Assembly: GCA_003520145.1 (NCBI GenBank)
Contig: DOVJ01000168.1
Location: 1 to 7,873, forward strand
DNA: 7,873 bases
Direction of reading: 5' to 3'
From: Eubacterium sp.
GTDB lineage: Bacteria > Bacillota > Clostridia > Lachnospirales > Lachnospiraceae
Position numbers and translations under genes: made by a program. The notes below the pieces were generated by a model. The model searched no databases and had not been told where the DNA came from. It saw only the letters and a list, made by a program, of their open reading frames with translations. Positions 5,718-7,873 of this stretch are shown here, one piece after another; the stretch's first letter is position 1; every line of letters begins with the position of its first letter.

Positions 5718-7873
5718 ATTAAAAAGGATGAATTGAAAAAGGACGTGGTTAACTGCATATATCTATGCATTCTCGTCCTTTCGGTTATTGTTTTATTAAC
5801 GAGATTTAAGTATGAATTTGGTTCGAAGATTGATTGGGAGACGCAGCATTACGAGATCCCGTCTTATTTTCGTCAGCTTTTTTACGACACACATGATCTG
5901 TTTCCTGATTTTGCTAAGCATATCGGAGCAGGACAGAATATCTACAATCTGTCATATTATGGATTTTTAAGTCCTATCATATTGTTTTCTTATCTCCTTC
6001 CTTTTGTGAGTATGGAGAATTATATACAGTTTATCAATATCTTTGGAGTTATAGTATCAGTCATCCTGTGTTATAGATGGCTTAGGGGATATTATGGTCA
6101 TAAGGGTTATGAGAAGAGATTTTCGCCGAATGTTGCTTTTTTGGCATCATTCTTATTTGCGTGCAGTTCACCGCTTATATATCAGGCGCATAGACAGATA
6201 ATGTTTGTCAGCTATATGCCTTTTTTGTTCCTGACACTTGAGGGTGTTGATTCGTATATTAAGAGACGAAAGAGTTCTCTTATGATCGTAAGTGCTGCTC
6301 TTATGATATACTGCAGTTACTTTTTCAGTGTATCTGCTTTTATTATGGTTGGTTTATATACGATCGGTGAATGCATACGTATGAACTTTGAAAAAAGAAG
6401 GATGCTTAAGGTTATCTTCTTTGCGGCCCTCAATATATGTATCGGTATCTTCATGTCGGGTATACTTACTATTCCGACTCTTATGGCGATACTTGGTAAC
6501 AGAGGTGCATCTCCGCAAGTCGTAAAGCTTAACAGACTTATAGTACCTACCTTCAACGGAGAATATCTTATGTACAGCGCATTTTCTCCAGGACTTACGG
6601 CGGTATTGGTCGTGGCGATGGTGTATGCGATCACTCATAAGAAGGTGTTCATGCGGTTTTATGGATATCTGATCCTGGTTCTTGGGTTATTCCCTGTTTT
6701 TGCATATCTTCTTAACGGTAAGCTCTATCTGGAATCTAAGTCCATGATTCCTTTTGTTATAATAGGCATATTGCTTGAAGCAGAATTCTTAAATGCTTTG
6801 GCCGAAAAAAGTATCGATATCAGGAAACTGATCAGAAATTGTATAATATTCGGTGTCTTTAGCTTTATGTTTTATCAGGGAACTTCCTTTGCGCTGTATG
6901 CTATCGATCTTATTGTGACCCTGGTTGTTATCGATATATACAGAAAGAACGGAAAAAAGATATATGAGACAGCCTTCATGATCATAGCTGTAGCGGTATG
7001 TGTAGTAGTCAATTATAACGAAAAACTTCTAGAGATAGATAATTCTATACATGTCAGCTTTAAGAATGTAGATGATCATGTTGATTATATAGAATCAACC
7101 GGTGATGTGACAAGAGTTGCCAATGATGTTCTTCCGCTTAGGACCATGAACAAGACTTTTGGTGAGGATTATTATGTATCAACTATATATTCATCGGTTT
7201 GCAATAAGTATTATAAGAACTTCTATCACAATGAGATATGTAACGAGAATCCTTATCGTAACGATGCTATGCTGCAGCATCCGTCAAATCTTCTCTTTAA
7301 CATATATATGGGAGAGAAGTATCTGATATCGCAGGATGGCTTTTCTGTGCCACATGGTTACAAGTTGGTCAGAAAAAGCGGGGATGTGTGTCTGTATAAG
7401 AGTGACGATGCATTTTCAATAGGTTATGTTAATACAAAGCTTATGTCACGATCGACATACAATAAGCTTGCTTATCCATACAGATCAGTTGCGCTCTTGT
7501 ATTACTGTGTGGTAGATGATGACACTTATAAAAAGTACTGTAAAAATGATAAAGAGGAGGTTGAATTCATATCATATGTCAAACCTCTTGAGCTGAAACC
7601 GGTAAAAGATGGTGATATAGAGATACATGACAAGGATGAGAAGAAGGAACATGTAGAATACATAATACCTGACAAGATGCGTAGTATGATACTGTTTGTT
7701 AAGTATAAAGTTGATAATAGTAAGTATTCTGAAGGTGCCAGAGGAGACTTGAGTGTATACAGGTTCTTGAAGATAATGATGTCTGATGGTTCGTTATCCG
7801 AGAAGATTAAGTATCTGACAACTCCTGGTAAGAATTATGATGTCATGATAGATGTCAATAACATAAGAAATAA
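5715..7873 (+). CDS. YfhO-like polytopic membrane protein (GT-C type), 3' truncated
   Basis: The frame opens at the ATG at 5715 and stays open to the right edge (719 residues seen); the final TAA letters of the window are out of frame. An in-frame stop at 5709-5711 makes 5715 the first possible ATG. Residues ~11-433 contain roughly 12 hydrophobic segments (for example 11-29, 84-98, 105-120, 138-155, 190-218, 232-259, 292-306, 316-333, 344-357, 375-408, 420-433), and the rest is a soluble, probably extracytoplasmic, domain. HDLFPDFAKHIGAGQNIYNL (60-79), the following SPIILFSYLLPF and YCSYFFSVSAF (199-209) fit YfhO/GT-C proteins, which use lipid-linked sugars to glycosylate envelope polymers; B. 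subtilis YfhO is linked to teichoic acid glycosylation. The gap to the GH13-like gene is 28 nt, with no terminator, so co-transcription is likely. Substrate unknown. Confidence 0.8.
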   Translation, partial: MIKKDELKKDVVNCIYLCILVLSVIVLLTRFKYEFGSKIDWETQHYEIPSYFRQLFYDTHDLFPDFAKHIGAGQNIYNLSYYGFLSPIILFSYLLPFVSMENYIQFINIFGVIVSVILCYRWLRGYYGHKGYEKRFSPNVAFLASFLFACSSPLIYQAHRQIMFVSYMPFLFLTLEGVDSYIKRRKSSLMIVSAALMIYCSYFFSVSAFIMVGLYTIGECIRMNFEKRRMLKVIFFAALNICIGIFMSGILTIPTLMAILGNRGASPQVVKLNRLIVPTFNGEYLMYSAFSPGLTAVLVVAMVYAITHKKVFMRFYGYLILVLGLFPVFAYLLNGKLYLESKSMIPFVIIGILLEAEFLNALAEKSIDIRKLIRNCIIFGVFSFMFYQGTSFALYAIDLIVTLVVIDIYRKNGKKIYETAFMIIAVAVCVVVNYNEKLLEIDNSIHVSFKNVDDHVDYIESTGDVTRVANDVLPLRTMNKTFGEDYYVSTIYSSVCNKYYKNFYHNEICNENPYRNDAMLQHPSNLLFNIYMGEKYLISQDGFSVPHGYKLVRKSGDVCLYKSDDAFSIGYVNTKLMSRSTYNKLAYPYRSVALLYYCVVDDDTYKKYCKNDKEEVEFISYVKPLELKPVKDGDIEIHDKDEKKEHVEYIIPDKMRSMILFVKYKVDNSKYSEGARGDLSVYRFLKIMMSDGSLSEKIKYLTTPGKNYDVMIDVNNIRN

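Noticed and set aside
6317..6638. Two minus-strand open frames inside the YfhO-like gene
   Set aside because: Both lie opposite the membrane-protein frame, which is open to the right edge and shows clear transmembrane segments.
7871..7873. TAA at the window end as stop of the YfhO-like gene
   Set aside because: It is out of frame with the ATG at 5715 (codons run 7869-7871, then 7872 onward), so the gene continues beyond the window.

Overview
The window looks like a chromosomal segment from a low-GC Firmicute, most likely Lachnospiraceae (Butyrivibrio/Roseburia-type). The signs are purine-rich AGGAGG-type ribosome binding sites, TTGNNN-N17-TATAAT promoters, a eukaryote-type protein kinase paired with a small XRE-like protein, a Clostridia-style ABC-F ATPase, and a GH13 protein of a degenerate type I recall from this family. 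Taxonomy rests on protein style only, so it is moderately sure.

Layout. (1) 1-808: the 3' end of a Ser/Thr protein kinase gene overlaps by ATGA a 153-aa helix-turn-helix-like gene, and a strong intrinsic terminator closes the unit. (2) 818-1851: a promoter and long leader precede a lipoprotein gene that is interrupted by an in-frame TAA at 1213-1215. Both halves lie in one reading frame, so this is probably one broken gene. (3) 1852-2084: no convincing protein gene, but a nearly continuous 184-nt imperfect hairpin at 1895-2078, with 19-nt inverted ends and about 62 possible pairs, between two convergent genes. (4) 2085-3719, minus strand: a complete YbiT-type ABC-F ATPase whose second Walker A motif is degenerate and lacks its lysine. 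(5) 3720-3886: a divergent promoter region with one good promoter on each strand. (6) 3887-7873: a GH13 debranching-enzyme-like protein in which all three catalytic acids are replaced, followed 28 nt later by a YfhO-like polytopic membrane protein that runs off the right edge.

How the parts may work together. The kinase and HTH-like protein look like one translationally coupled signalling unit. The ABC-F gene is monocistronic and its product probably acts at the ribosome. The GH13 pseudoenzyme and the YfhO-like protein are probably co-transcribed; one keeps an alpha-glucan-enzyme fold without catalytic residues and the other belongs to a family linked to lipid-carrier-dependent glycosylation. 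A functional link between those two is inference. The most unusual items are the catalytically dead GH13 protein, the 184-nt hairpin element, the nonsense codon in the lipoprotein gene and the altered ABC-F nucleotide site.
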